Source: Myxococcales bacterium
Lineage (GTDB): Bacteria; Myxococcota; Polyangia; Fen-1088
Assembly (NCBI GenBank): GCA_003153875.1
Contig: PMBY01000122.1
Span: 1 to 6,039 of the forward strand
DNA: 6,039 nt
Direction of reading: 5' to 3'
In this document: in pieces, positions 1-6,039 of the stretch
Numbering within the stretch: the stretch's first letter is position 1
How the letters are laid out: each line of letters begins with the position of its first letter
Program-made: the position numbers and the translations under genes
The notes under the pieces: generated by a model
What the model saw: only the letters and a program-made list of their open reading frames with translations
What the model was told of the DNA's origin: nothing
Database searches by the model: none

Positions 1-1507
1 TACCGAGAGTGTTGCTGGTGAAGGTGTTCCCGACGGTGGTGACTGTGGCGGTAGAGTTACACGGAACGCCGATTCCGTATTCCCCGCTGTACGACAGTGT
101 CGAGTTCTGAATGTCGAGGCTGTCGTTGTTCGACACGACAGAAACCGCGCCATTGCTCGACGAGGCGCTGGTCGAGCCGGCGTAGGAAATGGTGGAGTAC
201 GCGATCTTGGCGCTGCTGTTGTACCAAAGCGTGATGCCGTCCCAGTCGCCAGGCCCGGGGGTTCCTGCCAACGAGGTGAGCGTGATCTTGCTGGTGGCAG
301 TGCCGGCGAGGACCAACTTGCCGGGGTTGCTGTAGCCAATCGAGATTCCAGTGTCGGTCGCGAACTTGAACGTGCTGCCCGCTGCGATGGTGAGCGTCGG
401 TGTGGCCGCTCCACCGATGCTCAGGTTGTCGGTGACCGCCACAATGGTGCCAATATTCTTCCACGACGTGTCCGTGCTGATGCTGTCACCCATAAGCTCG
501 ACCATCGCGTTCCCGTTGAACGTGTTGGTGGAGTCGATGCCAGCAAAGGACGGCGCGTAGACCGAGATTGCATACTGCTGGGTCGGCGTGCTGGGGATGT
601 CGCTGAAGGTGCAGTTGCTTATGACGAAGTTCGAATCCTTGTCCTTTTGCCAGATGGCGTTCGCGCCAGCACCCACGTGCGAGAAGCTGACGTGGTCGAC
701 CGTCACGCGATTGGGCTTCACGCCCGAGCCGACGAGGCAAGCGTCACTGTTGGACCCGCAGTAGTCGAGCTTGAGGTAGCTGAGGGTGCTGCCGTTCATG
801 GTATTCCCCCAGAGCTGCACGCCCGCCCAATCGCCTGCGCCGGGCGTGGTATTGGACGAGGTGAAGGTGATGGGTGCTACGGCGGTTCCCATCGCGGAGA
901 GCTTGGCGGAGCTGTTGTAGCCGATCGAAAGGATGGTGTCGGGGTCGAAGCGGAGCACGACACCGGGCTCGATGGTCAAGGTGGCGTTGCCGTTCACATT
1001 GATGTCGTCGGTGATGGTGTATGGGCTGCAGACCTTGGTGAGGTTTCGGTTGGCGGTCACGTCGCCGCCGCTGAACTTCGTCGTCTCGGTGCAGACCGCG
1101 ACCGGCGCGCTGTCGATGGTCGGGGAGGCGTCGCCCGTTTCGGCCTCGATGTCCGGGACGTCGCCAGATGGGGGAGCCGCGTCGACCAGGGGGGCGTCGA
1201 TGATGACGCCAACGTCGAGCGCTGGGGCCACGTCGATCACCGGCGGGGCGTCGGGAACCAGCAGGGTGTCCGATACCACAATTGTGTCGATGGCCAGGTA
1301 GGTGTCGACCGGAGGAGGCTGAACGTCGGGGCTGCTAGCAGCGTCCTGGCGTGTTCCGCCGGTGCTGATAGCGCCATCGTACTTCAGACCGGCACCACCA
1401 CCTGCGCCGCCCGTGCCGCCACCCTTGTCGCCGCCGCCGCAGCCGACAAGGATCAGAGGCGTCACCAGCAGCATAAGTCCTAATGTCTGCACCGTTCGCT
1501 TTGTCAT
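1..1507 (-). CDS. Surface lipoprotein with Asp-rich linker and right-handed beta-helix repeats (partial, C-terminus beyond window)
   Basis: An uninterrupted frame of 502 codons runs from ATG at 1507 to the window edge with no stop, so the C-terminus is missing. Residues 1-22 form a signal peptide (Lys3-Arg4, then a hydrophobic core) ending in the lipobox LVGC, with Cys23 as the likely lipidated residue. Gly follows at +2, which by the enterobacterial Lol rule would not retain it in the inner membrane. Residues 24-40 are Gly-rich. Residues about 54-137 are a linker of spaced Asp with Pro, Ala and Val, probably an extended stalk. From about residue 140 the chain is Thr/Ser/Asn/Gly-rich, with beta-helix motifs such as LTIEPG, GTA..PITFTS and GDW.G..LW. 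The module occurs twice, 195 residues apart. The start is supported by AAGGAG seven bases upstream. Such proteins are usually surface-anchored adhesins or glycan-binding or glycan-active proteins. No catalytic residues can be assigned, and the specific function is unknown. Confidence 0.88.
   Translation of the reverse strand, partial: MTKRTVQTLGLMLLVTPLILVGCGGGDKGGGTGGAGGGAGLKYDGAISTGGTRQDAASSPDVQPPPVDTYLAIDTIVVSDTLLVPDAPPVIDVAPALDVGVIIDAPLVDAAPPSGDVPDIEAETGDASPTIDSAPVAVCTETTKFSGGDVTANRNLTKVCSPYTITDDINVNGNATLTIEPGVVLRFDPDTILSIGYNSSAKLSAMGTAVAPITFTSSNTTPGAGDWAGVQLWGNTMNGSTLSYLKLDYCGSNSDACLVGSGVKPNRVTVDHVSFSHVGAGANAIWQKDKDSNFVISNCTFSDIPSTPTQQYAISVYAPSFAGIDSTNTFNGNAMVELMGDSISTDTSWKNIGTIVAVTDNLSIGGAATPTLTIAAGSTFKFATDTGISIGYSNPGKLVLAGTATSKITLTSLAGTPGPGDWDGITLWYNSSAKIAYSTISYAGSTSASSSNGAVSVVSNNDSLDIQNSTLSYSGEYGIGVPCNSTATVTTVGNTFTSNTLG
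224..442 (-). repeat. Beta-helix module, copy 2 (residues 356-428 of the lipoprotein)
   Basis: This is the second copy of the 195-residue-period module. It contains LTIAAG, SIGYSNPGKL, GTATSKITLTS and PGPGDWDGITLW, each aligning with copy 1. After both copies comes a region of the S..S.L.Y pattern (STISYAG at residues 438-444 here; STLSYLKLDY in copy 1), typical of beta-helix coils. More copies may lie beyond the window edge. Confidence 0.8.
809..1018 (-). repeat. Beta-helix module, copy 1 (residues 164-233 of the lipoprotein)
   Basis: This is the first copy of an internal protein repeat. Shared landmarks with copy 2 are LTI followed by two residues and a Gly, then a Phe, then SIGY, then GTA, then I.FTS or ITLTS, then PG.GDW.G..LW. 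LTI begins at residue 177 here and at 372 in the second copy, so the period is 195 residues. The copies match as protein but are clearly diverged in DNA, which indicates an old duplication kept by selection on the fold. Confidence 0.8.
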
Positions 1508-1514
1508 CGATGAG

Positions 1515-1520
1515 CTCCTT
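1515..1520 (-). promoter_or_regulatory. Ribosome binding site of the lipoprotein gene
   Basis: The minus strand reads AAGGAG here, seven bases before ATG at 1507. This near-consensus Shine-Dalgarno fixes the start. It places the signal peptide and lipobox exactly at the N-terminus. Confidence 0.85.
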
Positions 1521-1571
1521 TTCTAAGTTTTCCCAAGCAAGTGGATCTCGAAGGACCCAATAGTAGCGCAT

Positions 1572-1591
1572 TTCCCAGGCAGAGCCGGGAA
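1572..1591 (-). other. Small hairpin in the spacer between esterase and lipoprotein genes
   Basis: In the minus-strand transcript, TTCCCGG and CTGGGAA can pair (seven base pairs including one G-U) around a six-base loop. It lies in the 155-bp spacer (1508-1662) after the esterase stop. No U-run follows it on the minus strand, so it is not a classical intrinsic terminator. It could be a weak terminator or processing site, or chance. I saw no convincing promoter or small gene in the rest of this spacer, so whether the lipoprotein is cotranscribed with the esterase is open. Confidence 0.25.
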
Positions 1592-1662
1592 TTTTCACGG
1601 TGTGAGCTCGCTGCAGGCGAAGTGAGTCATCATGTACGAATTGTCCGTGTCGCGCGCCTCTC

Positions 1663-3426
1663 CTATTCCTTCACCACCAGCCTGACATCCTTCACGCGCA
1701 ACACCCCTTTTCCGCTGGGTGCGCCGCCGACGCTGAACATGACCGTCGCGACCTTGGTCAGGTCGAAGGTCGCGTTCTTGAGGTTCTTCAGGGGGACTTC
1801 GACGGTTCTCCACCCCTTCGACGGTCCGCCGACCTCCGCGTTTTCGCTCTTGATCTCCGTCTTGCCCGCGCCGGAGGACATTATGACCGCCAGCGTGTTG
1901 CCCTCGGCCGGGCCTTGGTACGTGACCAGCATCGTGGTGTATCCCGAAAGGTCCTTGGGCGCGGCCCCGGCCCAGTTGTCGAGATTCAGTCCAATACCCG
2001 CCCACCATGTGTCGGTGAACGCGTAGTCCAGGGACCAGGTCCTGACGCCTGCGGTGTCCTCCGCGGTCAGCGTCCCTTTCCCTCCCCAGGAACCCGTGAC
2101 GGCGTCCTGGAGCTTGAGGCTCGAGCGGATGAGCGTTGTTTCCTTGGCGATCTGCTTGACCGCGGAGGGGATGAGCCGGAGCCTGTAAGCTGGGCAGGAG
2201 ACCTTGCCTCCCGCAAGGAACGCGCTGATCATGTCCGCCTTGTCAGCGAGGTACAGGGTCTCCGTGGTCTCGGGAAGGTAGGGTGTGAACTGGGACGGGC
2301 TGCTCACGCCCGGCAGGAGAGTCCTGCGCCAACGCGCGTACCGCGCGGAATGCTTCTCGTCGACCAGGGACGCGATGAACCCCGCAGTCTTGTGTTCCGG
2401 GAGACCGATCCCGAGGTCCGAGAGGTTCACTCCCCGGGCGAGTTCGTCCTTCGCGAGCACCGTGAGGGGCTTGCCGTCGTCGTCCGCCGTCAGGATGTAC
2501 CAGGGGGCCGATAGGCCCGTGACGGTGAGCCTGTTCCTGTTCAGGGTGTCGTACCAGGGCGCGAAGTCGATCCCGGCGGGATTCCCGCTGGTTTCAAAGG
2601 GGAAAACCGAGACCTTGCGAGTCATGACGAGACCGTCTTTCGAGTTGGTGAGTTCCGTGATTGTCTGTCCCTCGCTCCTGCCGACCTTGCCGGCCTTCGC
2701 GTCGATGGCCAGATCGAGAATCCTTCCATCGGCTCCGATCCCTTGCAGGATGAGGAAGGCCATGAGCGCCTGGCCGACCGAATTGGGATGGACCGAATCG
2801 CCCGTGAACTTGAAGGAGGGGTCCTTGGCCTTGATCTTGGCAATTGTATCGGCATACGCGGCGTTGAGGTCCACAACCGGGATGGCCTTCTCCTTCGCGA
2901 AAGCGACGAGGCGGTCGCTCAACTTCCTAATCGCCTGCGGATAGAACGCATCGAGTTTCTTGGCCTGGTCGTCCGTGCGCACCCCGGGTTCATAGGGGGT
3001 GGGTGTGATGAGGATGATCCGGGCGGAGGTCTTCGTGCGGATGAGGTCCACGAGTTGGGTCATGCCCGCGATGTAGGCGTCCCCGGTCCGGTCTTCGTAG
3101 GGCTTGTAGCCGCCGTCGTTCATGCCCAGGTCGATGAACACGAGCGTCGGGTTGACGGGAAGGAGGTCGCGCTCCATCCGCTTGACCGTCGACGTGTTGT
3201 CCCCACCCCAGCCGAGGTTGACGAAATCGACCTTCAGGGAGGGATACCTGCCCCGCACGTACCTCTCGATGGTGCGGGTGTAGAACGCATTGTCCGTGAT
3301 CGAATCCCCCCAGAACACCACCTTGTCCCCGTCCCGGATGGGGAAGGTCTCGGCCGCGACGGCCGGCACAACCCAAACCAGCGTCACAACCAGCGAAAGC
3401 GCAGCGCGGGCCATGTTCCTGTTCAT
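1663..3426 (-). CDS. Secreted SGNH/GDSL-family esterase with C-terminal carbohydrate-binding-like domain
   Basis: The product is 587 residues, counted from ATG at 3426. Residues 1-25 are a signal peptide (MNRNMARA, hydrophobic core, then AVAA). The SGNH domain spans about 28-235. Block I is GDSITD (nucleophile Ser42), block II is GWGGDN (Gly75 as oxyanion donor), block III is GMND (Asn103), and block V is DSVHPN (Asp210 and His213 of the triad). All catalytic blocks are present, so the enzyme should be active. Residues about 236-440 contain a segment often attached to such esterases in planctomycete-like genomes, ending near LAKDELARGVNLS (324-336). Residues about 446-587 are a beta-sandwich resembling CBM11 or galactose-binding-like domains (WSLDYAF, DLSGYTTM, GWRTVEVPL). 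The likely role is removing acetyl or other acyl groups from an extracellular polysaccharide; the substrate is not determined. An in-frame ATG at 3477 is less likely, because it would put 17 polar residues ahead of the signal peptide and the RBS fits 3426. Confidence 0.88.
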   Translation of the reverse strand: MNRNMARAALSLVVTLVWVVPAVAAETFPIRDGDKVVFWGDSITDNAFYTRTIERYVRGRYPSLKVDFVNLGWGGDNTSTVKRMERDLLPVNPTLVFIDLGMNDGGYKPYEDRTGDAYIAGMTQLVDLIRTKTSARIILITPTPYEPGVRTDDQAKKLDAFYPQAIRKLSDRLVAFAKEKAIPVVDLNAAYADTIAKIKAKDPSFKFTGDSVHPNSVGQALMAFLILQGIGADGRILDLAIDAKAGKVGRSEGQTITELTNSKDGLVMTRKVSVFPFETSGNPAGIDFAPWYDTLNRNRLTVTGLSAPWYILTADDDGKPLTVLAKDELARGVNLSDLGIGLPEHKTAGFIASLVDEKHSARYARWRRTLLPGVSSPSQFTPYLPETTETLYLADKADMISAFLAGGKVSCPAYRLRLIPSAVKQIAKETTLIRSSLKLQDAVTGSWGGKGTLTAEDTAGVRTWSLDYAFTDTWWAGIGLNLDNWAGAAPKDLSGYTTMLVTYQGPAEGNTLAVIMSSGAGKTEIKSENAEVGGPSKGWRTVEVPLKNLKNATFDLTKVATVMFSVGGAPSGKGVLRVKDVRLVVKE

Positions 3427-3550
3427 GTGGATTCTCCCTCGGAATTCTCTGTGGTCGTCGAAGATACGGACAGTCATGGGAAATGGACAAACGGATTAAC
3501 TGTAGAATAGACCATTCACTTCGCCAAACCGCCGGAGAAAATGGGCCGTC
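3427..3550. promoter_or_regulatory. Divergent promoter region between esterase and GH5-like genes
   Basis: This 124-bp spacer separates the starts of two oppositely transcribed genes for secreted proteins, so it must hold both promoters or parts of them. On the plus strand TAGAAT at 3503-3508 matches five of six bases of a -10 box. The nearest -35-like TGGACA (3484-3489) is only 13 bases away, which is too close, so individual elements are not assigned. The plus-strand gene has GGAG at 3534-3537, 13 bases before its ATG, which is a long spacing. No strong operator palindrome is visible. Confidence 0.55.
3434..3440 (-). promoter_or_regulatory. Ribosome binding site of the SGNH esterase gene
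   Basis: The minus strand reads GAGGGAG, ending seven bases before ATG at 3426. It selects this start over the upstream in-frame ATG at 3477 and gives a canonical signal peptide. Confidence 0.7.
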
Positions 3551-4933
3551 ATGATCAAACGCCTTCTATGCACAGCCTTCCTCGTGCTTTCGCTGTCTTC
3601 CGCCACCGCCGGGGCGGCTCCACGAAGAAGGGCCACTCCGTCCCTGCCGTGGTTGCGGGCCGAAGGGACGAAGATCGTCAATGACCGCGGCAAGACCGTC
3701 CGACTCAAGGGGCTCTTCCTGCCCAACAATACCTGGGGCAACTGGATCTGGCCGATTTCCGCCCAGCTGGAGAAGGAGGGCAAGGATGCCATGATCAAGC
3801 CCACCGAGCAGGACGCGTGGGTTCTCACTGACCAGGATTTCGAGATATTCGCCAAGCTGAAGCTCAACTACGTCGTCTACGACGTGAACTACGAGCTCTT
3901 CGAGGCCGGCAACGTCAAGCGGGAAGCCAATCTCGACAAGCTGGTCGGGCACGTCAAGCGATTCAATGCCCTGCGAATCTACGTGGTCGTCAACTTCGCC
4001 GGCAGCCCGGGTCTCAACGTCAACACGGGAGGAGGCGAACGGGACAAGCCCGGGGACAAGCGGCTGAAAACCATGTTCGAGGACCGGAACTTCCAGGACC
4101 AGCATGTGGAGTTCCTGCGGGCGGTGGTGTCGAGGCTGAAGGACGAACCGGGGGTCGGAGGTTGGATCCTGACCGACGAGCCGTTCTGCCCGAGCGACGC
4201 CGACGGCGGCCTGGCGGCCTTCCGGGCCGCCTACAATCGCTTCGCCCGGGAAATCCGCAAGATCGATACCCGCCACCTGATCATCGCCCAGGGGTTCAAC
4301 GCCCGGGAACGGAATCCGGGCGAGCGCTACTGGGACGGCCCCTCGAACAACTTCAAGGAGGACCAGGGAGAGCAAGGGATCACCTACGAACACACGATTG
4401 TCCAGCTGGATCCGGACATCCGGAACGTGGCCTACGACATTCACATGTTCGATCCTTGGGATTTCGCGGCGGAGGGGGCCTCCACGTACAACGCGGCAGA
4501 GATCGAGAAGACTTTGGCGGGGTTCGTCAAGCTCGTGAACGACGAGTTCAAGGCGCCGCTGTTCATCACCAGCTACGGCGTCAACCGGAAGCAGCCGTCG
4601 GAAAAGCGCGTGGCATGGCTGGACACCTACCACGATCTCTTTGACAAGTACGGGGTCTCTGCCGCCTATTTCGATTACAAGGACGACGTGAACCCATTCG
4701 CGGACCAGGGCAACTACATGGGCGTTTTCGGCCACTTTGTGCGAATGAACGTTGACCTGCAATTCGACGAGGGAAAGTACTCCTTCAAGAACGCAGGGGC
4801 GAAGGAATCCGCGCGCAAGAGCGGTACGGCGGTGCTCGAGAAATATTTCATCCGAGACGGAAAGCCCGTGCCGATCGCAAACATGGACGAGGCTGTCCTG
4901 GAGGCCTTTCAGCGCTACTGGGCGCGTCGCTAG
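3551..4933 (+). CDS. Secreted GH5-like TIM-barrel protein with degenerate active site (possible pseudoglycosidase)
   Basis: The product is 460 residues. ATG 3551 is the only usable start, because an in-frame TAG lies at 3503-3505 with no other start codon between. Residues 1-22 are a signal peptide (MIKR, hydrophobic core, AGA cleavage). The rest follows the glycoside hydrolase family 5 pattern in order: KIVNDRGKTVRLKGLFLPNN (41-60), the LNYVVYDVNY strand (105-114), NFAGSPG (148-154), WILTDEP (205-211), YDIHMFDPWDF (295-305), PLFITSYG (336-343) and AAYFDYK (371-377). Compared with the GH5 consensus, the conserved Arg is Val109, DxH is Asn148/Ala150, the Asn of NEP is Asp209, Tyr of HxY is Phe300, the nucleophile Glu is Ser341, and the strand-8 Trp is Phe374. 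The acid/base Glu210 and His298 remain. It could be a non-catalytic glycan-binding protein or an enzyme with a relocated nucleophile. It diverges from the esterase gene, suggesting a shared polysaccharide substrate. Fold assignment is confident; activity is not. Confidence 0.88.
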   Translation: MIKRLLCTAFLVLSLSSATAGAAPRRRATPSLPWLRAEGTKIVNDRGKTVRLKGLFLPNNTWGNWIWPISAQLEKEGKDAMIKPTEQDAWVLTDQDFEIFAKLKLNYVVYDVNYELFEAGNVKREANLDKLVGHVKRFNALRIYVVVNFAGSPGLNVNTGGGERDKPGDKRLKTMFEDRNFQDQHVEFLRAVVSRLKDEPGVGGWILTDEPFCPSDADGGLAAFRAAYNRFAREIRKIDTRHLIIAQGFNARERNPGERYWDGPSNNFKEDQGEQGITYEHTIVQLDPDIRNVAYDIHMFDPWDFAAEGASTYNAAEIEKTLAGFVKLVNDEFKAPLFITSYGVNRKQPSEKRVAWLDTYHDLFDKYGVSAAYFDYKDDVNPFADQGNYMGVFGHFVRMNVDLQFDEGKYSFKNAGAKESARKSGTAVLEKYFIRDGKPVPIANMDEAVLEAFQRYWARR

Positions 4934-4958
4934 GCGCGCAGCAAGGCGGGAGTCTTAG

Positions 4959-5525
4959 TCACCAGCTGTAGTCCAGCCGTGTCCGGGTGGCGCCGTCGGT
5001 GGCGGTGAGATTCGTGAAGCGGAGAACCATGCCGCTCGACATTTGCGCCTCGGACAGCAAATCGATGATCCGGCAAGGTCCCTGGCACGTGTCGCACACC
5101 TCGACGGTTGCGGCCGTCAGCCCAGACTCCGGGTACGACCTATTCGTGATGCTGAACGATGCGCTTCCGGGGATCTGGGGCATTGCGAACCAAGGGACGG
5201 CGCTGTTCGCAATCAAGACGTTCAGGGAGTTGAGGCCATCGGAGGTTCGCAGGACGAGTGGGCTGAGCGAATTGCAGTCCGATGCAAGGACGCCGCTTGC
5301 CTGGAGAAAGCCGACGGTTCCCTGGGATTCGTCAGGTGTGACGTAGTACCTCCCAGTCGGAAGGGCCACCGCGCCGCACTCGTAAGAAGCGCCCGGAAGT
5401 TCGGAGTAGAGCCACCCATTAGTAGAGCAGCTTGAGACGTCAAAACCTTGGCAGAGAGGGTTCCAAGACTCCCGTAAACGGCTACTTCTTGTGTCAACTA
5501 GTCGCCAGCTAGAACAGCTTGTCAC
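4959..5525 (-). CDS. Cys-rich protein of unknown function (start uncertain)
   Basis: I do not recognise the family. From GTG at 5525 the product is 188 residues with eight cysteines (4, 25, 33, 50, 84, 144, 147, 151), including the cluster CDTCQGPC, which suggests a disulfide-bonded extracytoplasmic protein. The Ser/Thr/Gly-rich, beta-like sequence includes ALPTGRYYV, a hairpin pattern seen in DUF4397-type surface domains, but this is a weak resemblance. The C-terminal part has normal high-GC codon use and is clearly coding up to TGA at 4959-4961. The N-terminus is unclear: GTG 5525 has no good Shine-Dalgarno and gives no signal peptide. An in-frame TTG at 5636 would add 37 residues with a short hydrophobic stretch, but it lies upstream of the TATAAT box. 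The first 40 or so codons are less GC-biased than the rest. The gene could be truncated or frameshifted at its 5' end. It converges on the GH5-like gene with a 25-bp gap and no obvious terminator. Confidence 0.6.
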   Translation of the reverse strand: MTSCSSWRLVDTRSSRLRESWNPLCQGFDVSSCSTNGWLYSELPGASYECGAVALPTGRYYVTPDESQGTVGFLQASGVLASDCNSLSPLVLRTSDGLNSLNVLIANSAVPWFAMPQIPGSASFSITNRSYPESGLTAATVEVCDTCQGPCRIIDLLSEAQMSSGMVLRFTNLTATDGATRTRLDYSW

Positions 5526-5575
5526 CCCACAGTTCGTCGAGAAACGTTCGCCAAGGGAGGCAGCGGATCGGTCCG

Positions 5576-5628
5576 CGTTTGGTTTCGATTGTTGTTGATT
5601 ATAGTTATATACAACAACAGCGCAAACG
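5576..5628. repeat. Nested inverted repeats around the TATAAT box
   Basis: The outer arms are CGTTTG (5576-5581) and CAAACG (5623-5628). The inner arms are TGTTGTTG (5590-5597) and CAACAACA (5612-5619), which flank a 14-base AT-rich core holding the -10 box. A third CGTTTG at 5654-5659 forms a second inverted repeat with the middle copy (GCAAACG at 5622-5628 and CGTTTGC at 5654-5660). The two nested dyads are offset by about 2.5 bases, so this is not one perfect palindrome. It could be an operator for a dimeric regulator. Confidence 0.4.
5598..5625 (-). promoter_or_regulatory. Candidate sigma-70-type promoter for the Cys-rich gene
   Basis: The minus strand carries a perfect TATAAT at 5598-5603 within the only strongly AT-rich patch of the window. 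TTGCGC at 5620-5625, 16 bases upstream, is a weak -35 (three of six). Transcription would start near 5591. A GTG start at 5525 would leave a leader of about 66 bases containing a small hairpin (GCGGA/TCCGC, 5563-5576). The position just after the stop of the upstream membrane-protein gene fits an independent transcription unit. Confidence 0.45.
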
Positions 5629-5659
5629 GCTATCAAAGATGCCGGGCAGGGGTCGTTTG

Positions 5660-6039
5660 CTATCGCCGCTTGCGCTTGCGTGCTTGTGGGCGAGAGACCC
5701 GCGCGACCTCGGGCTCCAAGACCGGGGCCGCCAGGGGCTGCCTCTCTTCCTTGCCGGCGCTGCCGTCGGACCCGGCCGGACTCGGCACCAGGGCCGGCTG
5801 CCATCCCAGCATCAATTCACGCGCAATCAGCACGAAGACAATGAGGGTGGCAAGCGACATCCAGGTGTGCTGCTCGTCCATCCCGTTGGGCATGCTGAAA
5901 TTGGTGATGAAGGAACTTTGTCGCACTGAACTTGGCAGCAGGCTCTGCAGCCAATTGGGAAAGTGCTTGATGGGCGCCCAGCTCAAGAATTGGGTCAGCA
6001 CCGTCAACCACAACAGCCACTCGCCGGCGCGCGGAACCA
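5660..6039 (-). CDS. Membrane protein, C-terminal part (5' end beyond window)
   Basis: The frame is open from the window edge to TAG at 5660-5662, giving 125 visible residues. Codon use is typical of the GC-rich neighbours. A hydrophobic Trp/Leu-rich segment (visible residues 7-19) and a clear transmembrane helix (about 58-77, centred on SLATLIVFVLIA) are followed by a tail. The tail is Pro/Ala/Glu-rich (81-112) and ends in RPQARKRKRR. The strongly basic end fits a cytoplasmic tail by the positive-inside rule. Several in-frame Leu codons TTG near 6013 could pass as starts, but the frame and its hydrophobic character continue to the edge, so the true start is probably outside. The family is not recognised and no function is proposed. 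Confidence 0.7.
   Translation of the reverse strand, partial: VPRAGEWLLWLTVLTQFLSWAPIKHFPNWLQSLLPSSVRQSSFITNFSMPNGMDEQHTWMSLATLIVFVLIARELMLGWQPALVPSPAGSDGSAGKEERQPLAAPVLEPEVARVSRPQARKRKRR

Noticed and set aside
647..1483. Plus-strand open frame of 278 codons
   Set aside because: It is antisense to the lipoprotein gene, which has a lipobox, an RBS and repeated motifs. Its own translation is Gly/Val/Arg/Asp-rich with no domain signal.
1508..1598. GTG at 1598 as start of a small protein overlapping the lipoprotein gene
   Set aside because: It runs out of frame into the lipoprotein coding region, has no RBS, and the downstream ATG at 1507 has a far better one.
3484..3508. TGGACA and TAGAAT as a complete promoter for the GH5-like gene
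   Set aside because: The 13-base spacing is too short for a standard sigma-70 promoter, so the pair is not annotated as a unit.
2285..3510. Plus-strand open frames opposite the SGNH esterase
   Set aside because: The minus strand encodes all SGNH catalytic blocks in order; the opposing frames show no family motifs.
3566..4762. Long open frame of 398 codons antisense to the GH5-like gene
   Set aside because: It lies in the opposite strand of a gene with clear family motifs, is Val/Arg/Leu/Gly-rich without recognisable domains, and has the look of an antisense frame kept open by high GC content.
4921..4939. GCGCG/CGCGC hairpin at the end of the GH5-like gene as a terminator
   Set aside because: The stem is only five base pairs with an eight-base loop, overlaps the coding end and lacks a T-run; such pairs are expected by chance in GC-rich DNA.
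5526..5804. Extending the Cys-rich gene upstream to ATG 5804
   Set aside because: The added part overlaps about 145 bases of the membrane-protein gene on the same strand and reads as Arg/Gly/Ala-rich out-of-frame sequence.

Overview
The window is GC-rich bacterial DNA carrying five protein-coding genes. Two of them run off the window ends. The best taxonomic clue is the first gene. It encodes a lipoprotein with a lipobox Cys, a Gly-rich stretch, and a long linker of regularly spaced Asp with Pro, Ala and Val, followed by a right-handed beta-helix. That layout is common on the surface of Myxococcota (Polyangia-like deltaproteobacteria). Planctomycetota or Acidobacteriota remain possible. No rRNA, tRNA, CRISPR array, transposase or integrase was seen.

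Layout. (1) 1-1507, minus: N-terminal 502 residues of an outer-surface beta-helix lipoprotein, cut by the window edge. (2) 1663-3426, minus: secreted SGNH/GDSL esterase with a C-terminal carbohydrate-binding-like domain. (3) 3427-3550: a 124-bp divergent promoter region. (4) 3551-4933, plus: secreted GH5-like TIM-barrel protein in which most family-invariant active-site residues, including the nucleophile Glu, are replaced. (5) 4959-about 5525, minus: Cys-rich protein of unknown function, convergent with gene 4, with a solid C-terminus and an uncertain start. (6) 5526-5659: spacer with a consensus TATAAT box embedded in inverted repeats. (7) 5660-6039, minus: C-terminal end of a membrane protein with a very basic tail.

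How the genes may work together. The esterase and the GH5-like protein both have signal peptides and diverge from one short spacer, so they may act on the same extracellular polysaccharide. The esterase would remove acyl groups. The GH5-like protein would bind the glycan, or cut it by a non-standard mechanism. The beta-helix lipoprotein lies downstream of the esterase on the same strand, 155 bp away, and could be a surface glycan-binding or adhesive partner. These functional links are inference from position and family. The strongest observation is the degenerate GH5 active site. I see no clear evidence of a wholly new multi-gene system.
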